The notes below the pieces were generated by a model. The model did not search any database. It had not been told where the DNA came from and saw only the letters and a list, made by a program, of their open reading frames with translations. From Clonostachys chloroleuca (Eukaryota; Ascomycota; Sordariomycetes; Hypocreales; Bionectriaceae), in the NCBI GenBank assembly GCA_037952775.1, contig JBANAY010000003.1, forward strand, positions 15,004,001-15,068,000: a stretch of DNA of 64,000 bases. Reading direction: 5' to 3'. Both the position numbers and the translations under genes were made by a program. Positions within the stretch are counted from its first letter, which is position 1; each line of letters begins with the position of its first letter. Below, one piece after another: positions 12,834 through 24,972 of the stretch.

Positions 12834-14509
12834 GGCCCAATGAGTGCTGGTTTATTCTAAGGGTCAATTTCACCTTGGGTATGGCATAGTACTGTGGACC
12901 TACGCGTAGAATTTGATGTGGTATGGTTTATGATTTATTTGGATTGGAACTTTTATGAATCGACGTGATATTACGACATAACCAGCATTAGATTAGACAG
13001 ACGACTCTCCTTACAGCAAACTGGTCATGAACGAGCGGATTAATCCCGACGTTTGTGCTGGTACTGGGCCACCAACAATACTTGATTCTGCATACCTTTG
13101 ACTCTAAGCATTGAAGTAAATATGCAATTCTCCTCATATTGTTTGTGACACCATGCAACTCACTACTAAGTTGGGAGCAGGACCATGTGGGGTTAGGGTC
13201 GATATCGCGATGTAACCTCTTGGCGTCAAGGCCTTCCAGTACAACAATACCTACCATGAAGAGGTTTCTATTCTTGGGAGTGCGGGGAGCAGCCATTATA
13301 CTACTTCCCGAGGTATTCGCTAAGAACCACTGAGAGAGAAAATAAAGAGTAGAGGGGAGGAGGGGAGGGGGACAGGCAAGCAAGATCCCACAACTTGGAT
13401 CACGGACAAATCACACGGACGCAATCAGGCTTTGCGGTGAGTCTTGCTAGACCTCATGCGCTGACGAACCGCTCATGTTGACGGGACGGTAGGCCGAGCC
13501 ACGCCGGGTTATCCTTGGTATATCGAAGTCCAGCACGGACTCATAACAACCCGCTGACTTGCGTTGGCTCGAGTGAGTTGCCTTGCATGAATAGGATCGG
13601 TCCGAATAGAGGGAATGGTCTTCGTCCCGGGTTCTATCACTGGGTCAAGTGATATCTCTCCCTAATACCCATCATATGCCCATTATAGATGTAGCCCGCT
13701 GATTGTACACCTGGTAGGTAGGGAGCGTCAGAAGCGGATGGCAAGCCCCGGGCACACCCTAAGGCCCATCACGAGGTGAGCGCCATCTTGCAGTACCCCA
13801 CCATTGCTACATAATCTTCCGACGCATCTCAACTGCGGTTTCGATCATTGACTATGGGCAAGGAGGAGGACTGGTGAAATGACCACAATGAGGAGAATTT
13901 GTATTAATTTAGTCAAAGAATCGTTGAAGTAAACGGATGATTACAACTCGATTCATAATCTCTCAGAAACATCACTGAACCAACCAACTGAGTCAAAATG
14001 TTGGCATAGGGTCGGAGTTGTTGACGAGGACGGCCGTGTTGATTTTCAAGCCCCTTTGTAGATGCTTTATCGCACCTCTTGGTGTTCCGGGGAAGAATTC
14101 ATCATAATAGTGCGTTTGTGAACTTGTGTGGCGATCTCGTTCTACTCTTACAATAGCTGCTTCACACTAATCATATATTCTGGATGTGGTAGAGACAGCT
14201 ATTCTAATTAAGCTACCGTGATATGCGAGGAACGGTGAACAAATTCAAGTGGTACGTTATAGTTGTTTCAGGTGGCCAGTCGCATGTGGTCCGAAACATT
14301 GTTTCCTGCTAGCTGTTTGGTGGTCCCGGCTTTGCCCCCTTTGATACCTCACATCTGAGGGGTACTGAAAGATAAGGTACTTGACTATGCCATGAACTAG
14401 CCCGGTGTTTGCAAGTGAATGATGTGTTTATCCCAAAAGGAGAGAAGAAAAATGAAGTCTAGATACAAATGTGCCTTTCCAATACCTTTACAGTTTCTAT
14501 CCACTCACA
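12834..14509. other. Intergenic, nothing supported
   Basis: This is the 3' flank shared by the secreted-protein gene and the DHA1 transporter gene (convergent arrangement). Reading frames are short and featureless, and no RNA gene was recognised. Confidence 0.5.
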
Positions 14510-16265
14510 TTACGCTGTCTCATCCTTAATTCTAACACTGGGATCCCCTCCGTTTTCTGTCGTAGAACCCCCGTCGCCGTTCAATACCCCGTCATCGGGC
14601 CTCACAGCCTCCTCGTCGAGGTGGACCATTTCCTTCTTCACCTTTGTAGGCGCGAACCTGCTGCGGGCTCGGATCGCTTTTCCATACTTGTAGAAGGTAA
14701 ACGGGATGATAGCTAGAAGAGTAGCAACTCCACCGATTAGACTACCGCCGCCTCCAACACCGAGGGCATCAAACATCTGTTTGGTGAAGAGAGGTGCCGC
14801 TGCTCCGCAGGCCGACCTCATGATGGTATTTGCAGCTACGGCTGATGCAGCATACATAAGATATGTGTCGACGAGATAGTTGAGATAGGCGACAAAAATA
14901 AGTAGCAATGACCCAGCAAGAACTGAACCGGCAATTGTAGGGACAATCCAGTGGATTGAACTAGAGAATCACGGATGTCAGTTGGTTGAACGGGCAATCA
15001 TAGTGGTAGCAGACAGGTTGACTCACTCGAAATTTGCTGTCCAAGCAAACCAGAACATAGTAATGGGGAAAGCAACGCCTCCAATCATTGCTAGTCCCAG
15101 TCGCTCTTCGGGTTCCATGTCTTCCATTTTAATCTCACCACGATCGATTCTCTTTTGGCGGTGGCGTGTATCATAAAGCACTATGAGACCACCGAGGGCG
15201 GCACCCACAACCGTGCCAGTCAGAGGGAGTTCTCCCACTCCAGAGTTCCAACCTCTCTTTTCTTGGAAGACAATGGGGTATATAGTGAACAACATGTACA
15301 ATAGGGTGTATACGACTGCCATGTAAATAGCACAGAGGAACGATATCGGATCGAATAGGATAACCCAGGGTCGGGTGAGGGCAACTTTGTAAACACTCGC
15401 GAGTGTCCGTTGGTCATCCTCGAGCGGAGCCCTCACGTTCTCGTAGCCAGGAATCTTTGCAGCCCTGATCCTCTGAGCCTTTTTAGCCAGGATAACAGGC
15501 GCATACGTCTCGGGTATGGTAAGCATGAGCAAGCCGCTCCCAGCGCCGAGCCAAAGAAGGACATAAAAACTCCATCGCCAATCCTTTGTCAGCTGGAGAA
15601 ATCCTGCCACAACAGGGCCGAGGGCAGGGCCGACATAGACCAAGGTGGAGAAGCCTGTGCAAAGGTTCTCACGTCAGCGGATTCATACATCATCTTGCAG
15701 AACGCCTACACGTACCAGCCATTGCGTTTCCTCTTTCCAAAGGGTTCCACACATCTGCTAGTACACCGGGGGCATTGGATAATGGTGCTGATACAAATGT
15801 GCCAGTGAGGAATCGCCCAACGAGAAGGGCACCGAAATTTGGCGCAAAAGCACAGAGGAAGTTGAAAATCAGGTACAGAGAGAATGTGATGTAGAAAATC
15901 CACCGGCGGCCGTAGAATTCACTAAGGGGGGCAAAAACCAGGGGCCCGGCGCAGTATCCCAGCAAGAACAAGGTGATTGTGAGACCAGCGGCTTCGGCAG
16001 AGACGTTGAAGTGTTCGGAGATGGATTGAATACAACCGCTGGGGGAGGAGGATGCCATCGTTGCGTTCATAACGAGTATGACGGAGGCTACCGTGACCGC
16101 AGTGCGACGACCTGTGCTCCAGTTCTTCGGGTTTTCGATGTCGCCCGGAGCAAATTCGATATGGCCCGATGCGTTCAGTTGCGGAGGGCTGGTGAGATCG
16201 AGATCTTTCGTGCGATAGGGTTTGTTCACAGCCCTTGACAGGACTCGCTCAATAGCGGCCGCCAT
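14510..16265 (-). CDS. MFS multidrug transporter, DHA1 family
   Basis: Exons are 16265-15716, 15654-15027 and 14960-14510 (donors GTACGT and GTGAGT), giving 542 aa in a closed frame. Residues 1-75 are a hydrophilic N-terminus carrying the DPENPKNW-like block (here DIENPKNWS). Twelve membrane helices follow, with PLSEFYGRR after helix 2 (the MFS loop 2-3 signature) and a GPALGPVVAGF block of drug:H+ antiporters in helix 5. A long central loop has a LEDDQRT segment. The family (yeast Flr1/Tpo-like, DHA1) exports drugs, toxins or polyamines across the plasma membrane by proton antiport; the substrate cannot be read from sequence. The ATG at 16265 is chosen over an upstream TTG-initiated frame. 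No metabolic cluster neighbours are seen. Confidence 0.92.
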
Positions 16266-17965
16266 GTTGACATAGAGGCGGCAGAGAGTATGCGGATTCG
16301 ACACAGGGGATACCAAGAGTCGGCACAGTCGGTGGTTCAGCGAGGAGGTACAAGGTTAATAACTTAAACGTCCTCTGCTCAGAGAGGGATGAGCCTTGAG
16401 CAACTCGTCATAGAATAAATACCATTGCTTGTATTTATGCAGGGATACTCCAACAATTATCAATCAGCCAGTAACCCCGAGGACAAGGGAGCGGATTATA
16501 CCCGTGCAATCCGCCACACACACAAACCATACTCGGACTTAACTGGATATTAGGTAAACTCAATTTACCTGCTTCCTAATCATCGGACTAAGATTATGGA
16601 CTGGATGGTCCTAGCGGTGGGTAGGAACAAGCTGATTGGTAGTAAGCAACGAATCTTATTCGGAGAAGGCAAGTTAGGTGAAGATCTCTAGTGACGTCAA
16701 CCAACCACACTCCGATGTTATTGAACGATATTGATTATGGATGAGGCCATGCCTTGCTGGGCTCGGTTCGGACGGCACATCCGCGTGTTCTGTAGCGCCT
16801 GTATGCCACCTGGTGCTGGGCGGGAGACCGGCACGCTGGACCTTCCAAGGCTCCCATCAGCACCGGTGAGTTGACTCACTTGAGTGAGGCTTATCGGAAA
16901 GGGCGCCGAGGTTAAGGTTGACACACACCGTTCCACGCGATCCTCGGCGCTCGCGTCTTGATCCATGTCCGCACGTTGGCTCTCGCGGGCTCGCGAGCTC
17001 ATGAGGACCCTTGATCTCAGAAGCAATTCTACATCTTGATGAGGGCTCCACCAGCTGCGTCCACTGATTTACAGCTAGTGCTCATCAAATTTGTAATCCC
17101 CGAGGCCAACCCCGCTCACGGCCCTTTCCAATCTTCGCCGAAGGCAGCAGGAAGCTCAACAGTGCGATAACCCCGAGCCGTCTCGATCCTGAAACGTTTT
17201 CTTCTACAAGAAACTATCAGCCTCGGAAATTTGGCATCTGATATCTCTCTACCTCTAACCACAGCGTCTTTCAAAGATTCCAAAGGTTCCTCTCGGCGAG
17301 ATCACCCATGCGTTATTCCCGTCGCGGCGTAACAACTTGTATAATCCCGCGGCGTTTCTCACTCGGGTCCTGTCTTCAGATCCCGAGGGATCGCATTAAC
17401 TTTTCAGGCGTAAAGAGTAATGTCTGATAGTGTTTTTCGTAGTTGAAAGGCTTAGGCTCAAGGGCAATCCATAGCGCTATAGTTAGATTGGGCGTATTTG
17501 CTTGTTTTCTATACGCCCTTTTGCAACCGCTATGCCTACAATGCCTGGCATTTGGAGCCGGAAATAGCCAGGTTGAGATCTCAAATGCATCCAGTTATCC
17601 CACGATCCGATGATGCTCTGAGAGTTATCAACAACATCAGTTCAATGGAGGATCATGTCGTGTCTTAAGGGATTCTAAGATCTCATTAGAAGCACAATAT
17701 GTTCAAATGTCATCATGAGTTACCATCGTACTTTAGTATGTGTCTTCTACAGAGTGCTCAAACCCTGGCATGGGGCGGGGCATATCCACATCTCGTAGGG
17801 CCAAATACGACATTATTGCCGCGGCTATAAATCGAGGTTATCGCAAATGGAAATGTAATCCATTCACCATCTTTTCTTCTAGATAGGTGGGGTCGGAGTT
17901 GTTCTTAGCTGGCGCTGATTCAATTTCCGCAATTTGTTGGTTCCGTAGGATAACGCGCAACTGTC
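16266..17965. other. Intergenic between two divergent transporters
   Basis: This 1.7-kb region should contain promoters for both DHA1 transporters. No coding segment is supported; frames on the minus strand at 16718-17051 have no domain or splice support. Confidence 0.5.
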
Positions 17966-19771
17966 ATGCAAGACCGAGAGCCCAACATGATCCTTCGTAC
18001 GACAGATGAAGTCCCTCAAACCAGGGAATTAACGGCAGTAAACAATAGGGAAGAGAAATCAACAGATGACATTCCCCCACATACGCATCTGGAGGATCTC
18101 TCACCGACTGTCGTTCCGAAAAATGAACGACGAGGCATTTTGGCCTGGCTCGCGCTGCTGGAAGAGGTCGACATACCCACCAAAATGCCCAGGAAAAGGA
18201 AATGGACAATTACTGTTATCATATCTCTTATTGGAGCCGTAAGCCCTTTCGGTAGCGCCATAACACTACGTAAGTCATTGGCAAGGGGAGTTGCAGAGTG
18301 GAGTTTTGCTATGGGTTCGTCACATGCTCACCATATTTCAGCTGCACTTACTCCGATAGCAGAAGCATATGAAACCACGGCGTTCATGTCAAGTATGTCC
18401 GTTGGAATTTATATGCTTGCCATGGCCGTGTTTCCTCTGTGGTGGTCATCCGCGTCTGAGTTGGTCGGAAGGAGAACAGTCTATGTTATCTCCAACATAG
18501 GGATGGCCTTTTTCAGTGCCATGTCTGCCATTTCGCCTTCCATCGGCATTTTCCTCGCGATGAGATTCTTTACAGGGGGTGCATCATCGGCGGCAATGTC
18601 GGTCGGTGCAGGGACCATCGCAGATATATGGGTACCAGAAGAGAGAGGCACAGCGATGGGGTACTTTTTCCTCGGACCTCTTTGCGGGCCTTTGCTGGCC
18701 CCGATCCTAGGCGGTGCCCTAAGCGACAAGTTCGGTTGGGCTAGTACGCAATGGTTTCTTACTATCTATGGGGGTGAGTATATCGAGTTTTCCAGATGTT
18801 CAACTAAGGCTTGAACATCTTCATAGGACCTTACTGACCATTTCAGTTGTCATGACAATTCTCGTGTTGCTTGGGCTTCCAGAAACCTCTCCCAAAGGGA
18901 CAGTGGTAGAGGTAAGTGAGTATGAAACAGAAGGTACTGACAACCAACCGCACCAAGGGTTGCTCCAGTTCGTTGTGTCAGGGGCGATTTACGCTGGTCA
19001 TAAGTTCAAGGAGCTTTTCATTGATCCCTTCAAACTACTGGCATACCTACAATTCCCTGCCATTGCCCTTTCAGTACTTATCAACTCTGTTACTTTTGGG
19101 GCCTTGTATGTTGTCAACATTAGTCTCGAGCATATCTTTAGCAACACGCCGTATTCGTTTCCCAGCTGGATGGTTGGGTTCGTCTACACCCCTGCCTCCA
19201 TCGGCTACATTGTCGCTAGTCTTTTTGGAGGGAGATGGATGGATAAGATTATGCGAAGGCGAGCCGAGAAAAATGACAGATATGATGGAAATGGAAAACT
19301 CATCTACCTTCCCGAAGACCGCATGCGGGAGAATGCCTGGTGTGGAGTTCTAGGTTATCCAGCAGCCGCGATATGGTATGGCTGGGCAGCCCATTACAGG
19401 CTATTCTGGCCAGCAGTTGTGAGTTCAAATGGCCATCGGGTTTCAATCCCTTACTGACATTGTTGATTGAGCTTGTACCTCCCTTCTTTCTCGGGGTTAC
19501 CAGTTTCCTACTGCTGTCAGTAACCACTACAATGCTCACGGAGTTTATGCCAGGAAGATCAGCATCTGTGGTGGCTATTAACAACCTGTGTCGGAACATG
19601 CTGTCATTTACTGGCTCACTAGTAGCCATTCCTTGGATAAATGCTATCGGGGTAGGCTGGACAATGACTATTGTAGCAGCATTGATGCTCTCGTCTGGCC
19701 TTGGGATATGGTTGATTGCTCGATATGGAGCAAAATGGAGAATCGAGATGGACAAAAAATTGAGTAGATAG
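17966..19771 (+). CDS. MFS transporter, DHA1 family (Qdr/Dtr-like)
   Basis: Exons are 17966-18269, 18342-18773, 18847-19418 and 19472-19771; all introns are GT...AG and the frame closes at 535 aa. After a hydrophilic N-terminus of about 75 residues, 12 membrane segments are visible. Splicing the first intron restores a TLPALTPIAEAYET helix-1 end typical of DHA1 proteins. SASELVGRRTVYV is the loop 2-3 signature, and GPLCGPLLAPILGG is the antiporter helix-5 block. The proline-rich PETSP at the end of the first half and the long central loop resemble quinidine-resistance and dityrosine-type exporters. The likely role is proton-coupled export at the plasma membrane; the substrate is unknown. It is divergent from the DHA1 gene at 14.5-16.3 kb but too dissimilar in sequence to be a recent duplicate. 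Confidence 0.9.
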
Positions 19772-21085
19772 GCCTCGGTCGGTTAAAATAATAGAGTAGG
19801 TATCCTGCCGCTTCCCAGGACATTAGAGTTAGCAAATTGCCCATTCTACGCCAAGCTCACGACATAGAATAAAAGTCTAGAGGTTAGTAGAGGATTCTGT
19901 TCATTTCAAGATTGATTTAATTTACATAAAAGCACAATATTTGATAGAAAATAGCACATGAACGTCAGAAGCGAAATAAAATAAGTCCAGCTATAACTGG
20001 CCGATGAACTTCTTGGCCATCTCTTATCGAGTTATACAGCTGTCAATCCTCTGAACGATAACACTCCGAACATGCGTGAAATAATACTATTGGCTATATT
20101 TGAACCTCAGTGAGAAGTCCCACCCCTCTATTTGTCATCGACTCATGGTCTTCTCCTCTTTCGACTACAAGCTTTGGCACAGCCACGATGGATGGCGCCA
20201 AGCGTCATTATTGACGAGCTGAAAGTCTGACATGTAGTCTAATATAATTCAAGTCCCCCTCTCGAAATGAGCCCTCTTTCTTCTTCCCAACTCCTCATCT
20301 TTTCATTTTGGAAAATGCCGCACGATGAAGAGTGCCAAGTAGTCAGACTTGAATTCACACTCCCTTTACCTATATTGTCATTCATTTTCTATTGGCCTTC
20401 GATCTTCGTCTGCTTGTTTGGGATCCTACCTAGTCATCAGGTTTGGTTCCTCTGAATACTAATCATAGCACGTGGGACTTCTTCAGCTTTTTTTCGACAG
20501 GCCAGATTTCTTTTTCTAATAAATCTTTCAATTATAGAACTGTTACTCATGGCACCAGACTCTCTTTCCATTTACTGCATTTCATTGGAGATGCTTGCTC
20601 CAAGGGTGCCACTATGCTTGGGACACAATAGCAGAGCACCTGAATGTGCAACTTGTGCGACGCTCGAGGGTTGTGATGCCAATCACCCCTGTTGATACCC
20701 ATCGCCGATTTAGGGCAAACTATGACCCATTGGCCCAGGCACTTAGATGACGGAGTCTGGCATATTCTTTGCTCGCGGGGCAATGATTGGAAGAGGGCTG
20801 TCTCATCTTAGTCGCCTAACTGCCGCCTCGTCGTCCTTTGGTCGCCTTAAAGCGGAGAAAGCCTGCCTACAGCTTTCGTTCGCGAATCATAAAATGTTGC
20901 CTCGAGGTTATTTTCCCTCATTCAACGTAAAATTCCATCGGGAAATTACGCAAAAGACTACCTTCACGAAGCCTAGCAGGATCACCAAGCCTATAAGTTT
21001 GAAGGGCGGACTTTGGCACCCATTCTCATTATGGTAAGGCACGCAATGTGACCCTAATTGTTGCATACATCTGGGGCAGGTTCTA
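19772..21085. other. Intergenic, nothing supported
   Basis: Frames are short and lack domains. This region includes the promoter of the downstream calmodulin-like gene. Confidence 0.5.
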
Positions 21086-21866
21086 ATGGCGGTCTCCGCT
21101 TACCAGGCACTCGACGGCATAGACGAGAAGCTGATCACTGACTTGAAGGAAATCTTCGACCTCTTCGTAAGTGCTCCTGCGCTGGACTCGGGCTTGATTC
21201 GTTCGCTAATCTGGTTATGTCTTCCGATATGCAGGACCAAGATAAAGACGGTATGTGACATTCTATACTTCAACTCGAATGACGACGTTCCCGACACCCA
21301 ACTATCCAGGACAAATCACGGCCGCGGAACTTGGCGAGGTTATGAGGGCTCTCGGCCAAAACCCTACCGAGTCTGAGCTACAAACCATTATCGACGAAGC
21401 CGATTTGGACAACAATGGCGCGCTAGAATTCTCCGGTATGGTGACCCGAGGCTAGAGCTTGAGCGGGGACTGTTAAATTCCCAAATACTGATGGTGCGAA
21501 TAGATTTCGTCCGTTTAATGTCCGACAAGGTCAAGCCAATCAGTCTCGACGAGGAGCTTTTGCAGGTTTTCGCGGTATGATAATGCCATTTGTCCTGAAT
21601 ATCCTTATGCTCTTGACTCTTCTTCTAAACAAAGCTAGATGTTGGATCGTAATGGTGATGGACGGGTCTCGAAAGAAGAATTGCGCGAAGCCATGGCAGT
21701 ACTCGCCAATGGAGTTAGTGAGGCAGATTTGAATGAGATGCTCCAGGCCGCGGACGAAGATGATGACGGCCATATCAGCTGTGAGTATCTTTTCGGCTAT
21801 TAACACCATTTTGTACTAAAATAATTTGTAGATGAGGAGTTCGTCAAGGTCATGAAGACAAATTAG
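21086..21866 (+). CDS. Calmodulin-like EF-hand protein, 156 aa
   Basis: Six exons (21086-21166, 21235-21250, 21310-21435, 21504-21574, 21639-21780, 21832-21866) join to a closed frame of 156 codons. Four EF-hands are visible. Loop 1 is DQDKDGQITAAE, loop 2 is [12 protein letters not shown] (Asp instead of Glu at position 12), loop 3 is [12 protein letters not shown] and loop 4 is [12 protein letters not shown]. All have the acidic ligands at positions 1, 3 and 5, so Ca2+ binding is expected. The N-terminus is about eight residues longer than canonical calmodulin, and the sequence is clearly more divergent than the near-invariant fungal calmodulin. It is therefore best read as a calmodulin-like paralogue rather than the essential gene. 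The 16-nt second exon, inside EF loop 1, is easily missed. Confidence 0.88.
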
Positions 21867-21983
21867 TCTTGCAGCTTACCCCCCTACACAACATACTACC
21901 ATATCCTTGCAGATTGATTAATCTCTCCTTATTCATATAATACACTCAAATAATAGTAAATTAGCATTATCTTGTAATTCTAA

Positions 21984-22349
21984 ACCTCGTCAATCCAATG
22001 CTCCGGTAATTCACTACGGACTGATAGCCTCGGGAAATCAGGTAATGCGTCACGGAATGACAAGAGATCGCCTCAGAGACGAAATAGGCATGGCATGTTT
22101 CGAAATAGAGGCGGTAGGACTGATGGGTCAGTTTCCTTGTTTGGTCATACGTGGAATCTGTGACTACGCCAATTCGCATAAGAACAAGACGTGGCAGTTA
22201 TATGCTTCTGCCGTCACTGCATCATATGCCAAAGGACTTCTTGGCATAGTCCCAAGCTCTACAGACGCCCACCCGTATGTCGGCACTAATATATTTAGGT
22301 CAGAGTCAACTAAATGGAGAGGGAAATAATACAAGAATGAAAAAGATGA
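21984..22349 (+). pseudogene. 5'-truncated copy of nucleoside-phosphorylase gene (RIP-marked)
   Basis: This 366-bp block matches 59163-59528 with 13 mismatches and no gaps. It carries the C-terminal part of the phosphorylase domain (HYGLIASGNQV, MRHGMTRDRLRDE, CLVIRGICDYANSHKNK) up to the same stop codon plus about 20 bp of 3' flank. No start, promoter or N-terminal half is present, since homology begins abruptly at 21984. All 13 differences are transitions and 11 are CpA/TpG versus TpA. The frame stays open, so RIP was light. The block sits between the 3' ends of the calmodulin-like gene and the Zn2Cys6 gene and is probably a non-functional fragment left by segmental duplication. Confidence 0.85.
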
Positions 22350-22395
22350 GAAGAACAAAGATCATCTCATGTTTTCTGCCCACCGCGATAAACTA

Positions 22396-24510
22396 TCAAG
22401 AACTCCCATCCACAAACATCTGCCAGAAGGCCAAATTTCCCTCCAATCCAAAGTTTATGTTGCTGTCGGCCATCTGTTCCCCAGATCCAACCGGGTTGAT
22501 AGCGTTCCCGCTTAGGTATAAGGAACACCAAATTTTGAGCATTCCCAGCCTATCCGCGTACTGAGCTAGAATATCTTGGCTCTGATCGATGATTCTTCGC
22601 CTGGGTCCCATGACCAAGCTGCCGGCTCGGAAAAAATCGCTCAGCCGCTGTATTAGGTCTTCAATATTAACTTCCTTTTCCGCCACTCTCGCATCCCAAT
22701 CGCGATCACCTGTAATTCGAAGAAGCTTGATTATCTTGATGAGACCCATAGTTAGATGCGCAGTGTATGGAAAGGTAAGGCAGGAGATAACGTCGTGCGG
22801 TGTTTCCAAGAAACTAAAACACAGTGTTATAGCGTTCTGGAAACAATTCCAAATTCCTTCGGTCCTTGACAGTGACGCATATGGCCAATTCTGAGGTTCC
22901 GAATGGATTGCAGGCTCAAATAATCGAACCAACATGGCCTGCTTGTGGCTTCGTATAAGATCTTGCAACATGGGAATAGGATTAGGTCAATGCATCTCGC
23001 TGATTGGATCAATGACTTTACTTACGATTGGATCCAAGCTCTGGCGGTAGCTGAGATGCGAAATCGTCCAGTTCTTTGCGAATTAATGAAACAGTCATCG
23101 AATGAAAACCTTGCTCATAGACCCCATCTCCAGCAGTATTTACATATGCAGTGATCAACTTTGAAGCTATTATTTGAACCTTAACAAGTTGAACCAGAAG
23201 CGTATCTGTGGGATATTCTCGATCATGAAGTAGGACTTGGCCAAATCTTTCGAAGGTCTCATTGTATCTCATGCAAGACGACTTACTCAAGAGTAGTGAA
23301 GCCCTAGTGTAGACAACAGCGTGGTTAGAATTGTGATGAGTTCCAGGATTTCATACACGCACGAGGTTGCAATATAAAATATTCCAAGCGCCGTTCTCCT
23401 GCCGACGTTAAGAGGTCCTTCCTGCTCTGGAACTTCGAAACCTAGCATCTCCACGTCCTCAACGATTGAGTTTATCAGCCTTTTGGGTAACTGTGGGCAT
23501 CTGTCTAGCTTCATTTCGCTGATGAGGCCTACCGCAAGCTGCATCAGACTTGTGTGAAGGCCATCAATGAAGTGTCGGAAATCTCTCCTGGAGGTATCGA
23601 TCAACATTTGGCTGGTTCGCATATATTCCGTGCAGAGCACTCACCAGGCAAGAAAAATCATGATTGCTTGTATTAGTTCAATATTCTTCCTATTCAGGAC
23701 CACGATCTGTTGGGCAACATGTTGCCGAAACCATTCATCGAAATTTAATCTTGATTGCGAGTCAGAAGGACGACAAACAAACAACAGCGTTTTCAACAGC
23801 AGCGGCTTCTCCCGTGATAGCTGAAATACGTCGGTTGTCTCCAGCGGGACAAAGGGAAATTGGGGAAGCATCATTATCATATACTCTTGGAGCACCTGAT
23901 CGGCCTCGTCAAATGACATCTCGTACCCAGATATAATTTCAAACTTATGTGTCTCTCTAGAGTTGAGTTGTTGTGTGAAGGACGATGGCAACGTTGGCTG
24001 AGCCACCTGGACCTGATCGTTCTCCAACCTTGGGATATTCCAGTCGGTGGTTGGTGGTCTGGGAGCGGCGGTCTGGGGTTGAGAAACGGAGGGGCCGGAG
24101 GTTTTGTTCACATGTTGCAACAAATCCTTATGTTCGCCAAGAAGTGACATAATACCCTCTAACTTCTGCTCGATAGCTTTCACCCGCCTTTGATAAGATT
24201 AGCAGATCATCTGGGAATATTTCTTCTGTTGCCGAGAAGCCACTCACGTCGACTTCCCTCGCGTCTTTCTTGTTCCAGGTGGAGGGGCGACGCATGTCAG
24301 ATGCCCCTTAAAACATCTATCGCGATTATAAATTATTGCTTTCATCATAAAACAGGGACTCATGGAAACATAGCGGCATTACCTTTCGCAGACTTTCATC
24401 CCGTCTTTCTCCCGATCCGTCCAAACGCATTTCGCTTTGGAACGAGCACAGCGCTCACAAGCTCGTGGCCGTAGTGAATTATCCGGCTGATCGCCGATAT
24501 TGCCGTCCAT
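22396..24510 (-). CDS. Zn2Cys6 transcription factor, 602 aa
   Basis: Six exons: 24510-24383, 24316-24248, 24187-23645, 23587-23363, 23303-23026 and 22961-22396. The frame closes at 603 codons including stop. The binuclear zinc cluster is split by intron 1: Cys18, 21, 28, 41, 44 and 51 fit CX2CX6CX12CX2CX6C, followed by a basic linker (TRKTRGKS) and a short coiled coil (about residues 66-85) for dimerisation. The rest is the helical fungal-specific middle region, including QLAVGLISEMKLDRCP and REYPTDTLLVQLVKVQ. It acts in the nucleus, probably binding CGG half-sites. Its start faces the DHA2 transporter start 463 bp away, so that transporter is the first candidate target. Splicing intron 4 (donor GTGCGT at 23362) is needed to bypass an in-frame stop near 23287. 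Confidence 0.9.
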
Positions 24511-24972
24511 TTCGGATCTTTTGTCTTGGCGAAATTCTTTCCCTTGGGTAGGGCATCAAAGAAAGCCCGAGCCCGTGAAATGTTGGATGAAAGATGTTTA
24601 TGAGGCTCATCAGAATCGGGCGGGGGCAATTTAATCCCGAAAAGTGGACACAGGCAATCTCATTACACCTCCGAACCAATGAAAAGCCAGTCGAAGTGGA
24701 TTCCTGTGTAGGCGGATCTTATATAGATATCCGTCCGGCCGTTGAGAGCCATCAGAGGTATGAGAACACACGTAACCTGTCCGCAGGCGGAATCAATTTG
24801 GCCCCGTATGCATCATGGATTTGAGTTAACAATGTGGCTTTCCAATGACTGCATGTTTCAAGGGCAGATAAATAAAGATGTGGCCGCCGCACTCGATAAT
24901 CCGGCCACATTTCCTACCTCCATCCATCATTGTCATCCACCCTCCTTGCATTGAATTCGTTTAACTATAAAA
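24511..24972. promoter_or_regulatory. Shared promoter of Zn2Cys6 regulator and DHA2 transporter
   Basis: This 462-bp divergent promoter contains two CGG/CCG inverted repeats. At 24713-24733 CGGAT and ATCCG are separated by 11 bp. At 24780-24791 TCCGC and GCGGA are separated by AG. Zn2Cys6 dimers commonly bind CGG triplets arranged as inverted or everted repeats, so these are candidate operators for the adjacent regulator. An AACTATAAAAATG context lies directly at the transporter start. Binding is inferred, not shown. Confidence 0.5.

Noticed and set aside
14510..19771. Secondary-metabolite cluster around the two DHA1 transporters
   Set aside because: No backbone synthase or tailoring enzyme is present between or around them; co-location alone is not enough.
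23281..23362. Premature stop in the Zn2Cys6 gene near 23287
   Set aside because: Splicing the 59-bp intron 23362-23304 (GTGCGT...ACTAG) removes it and restores the family sequence.
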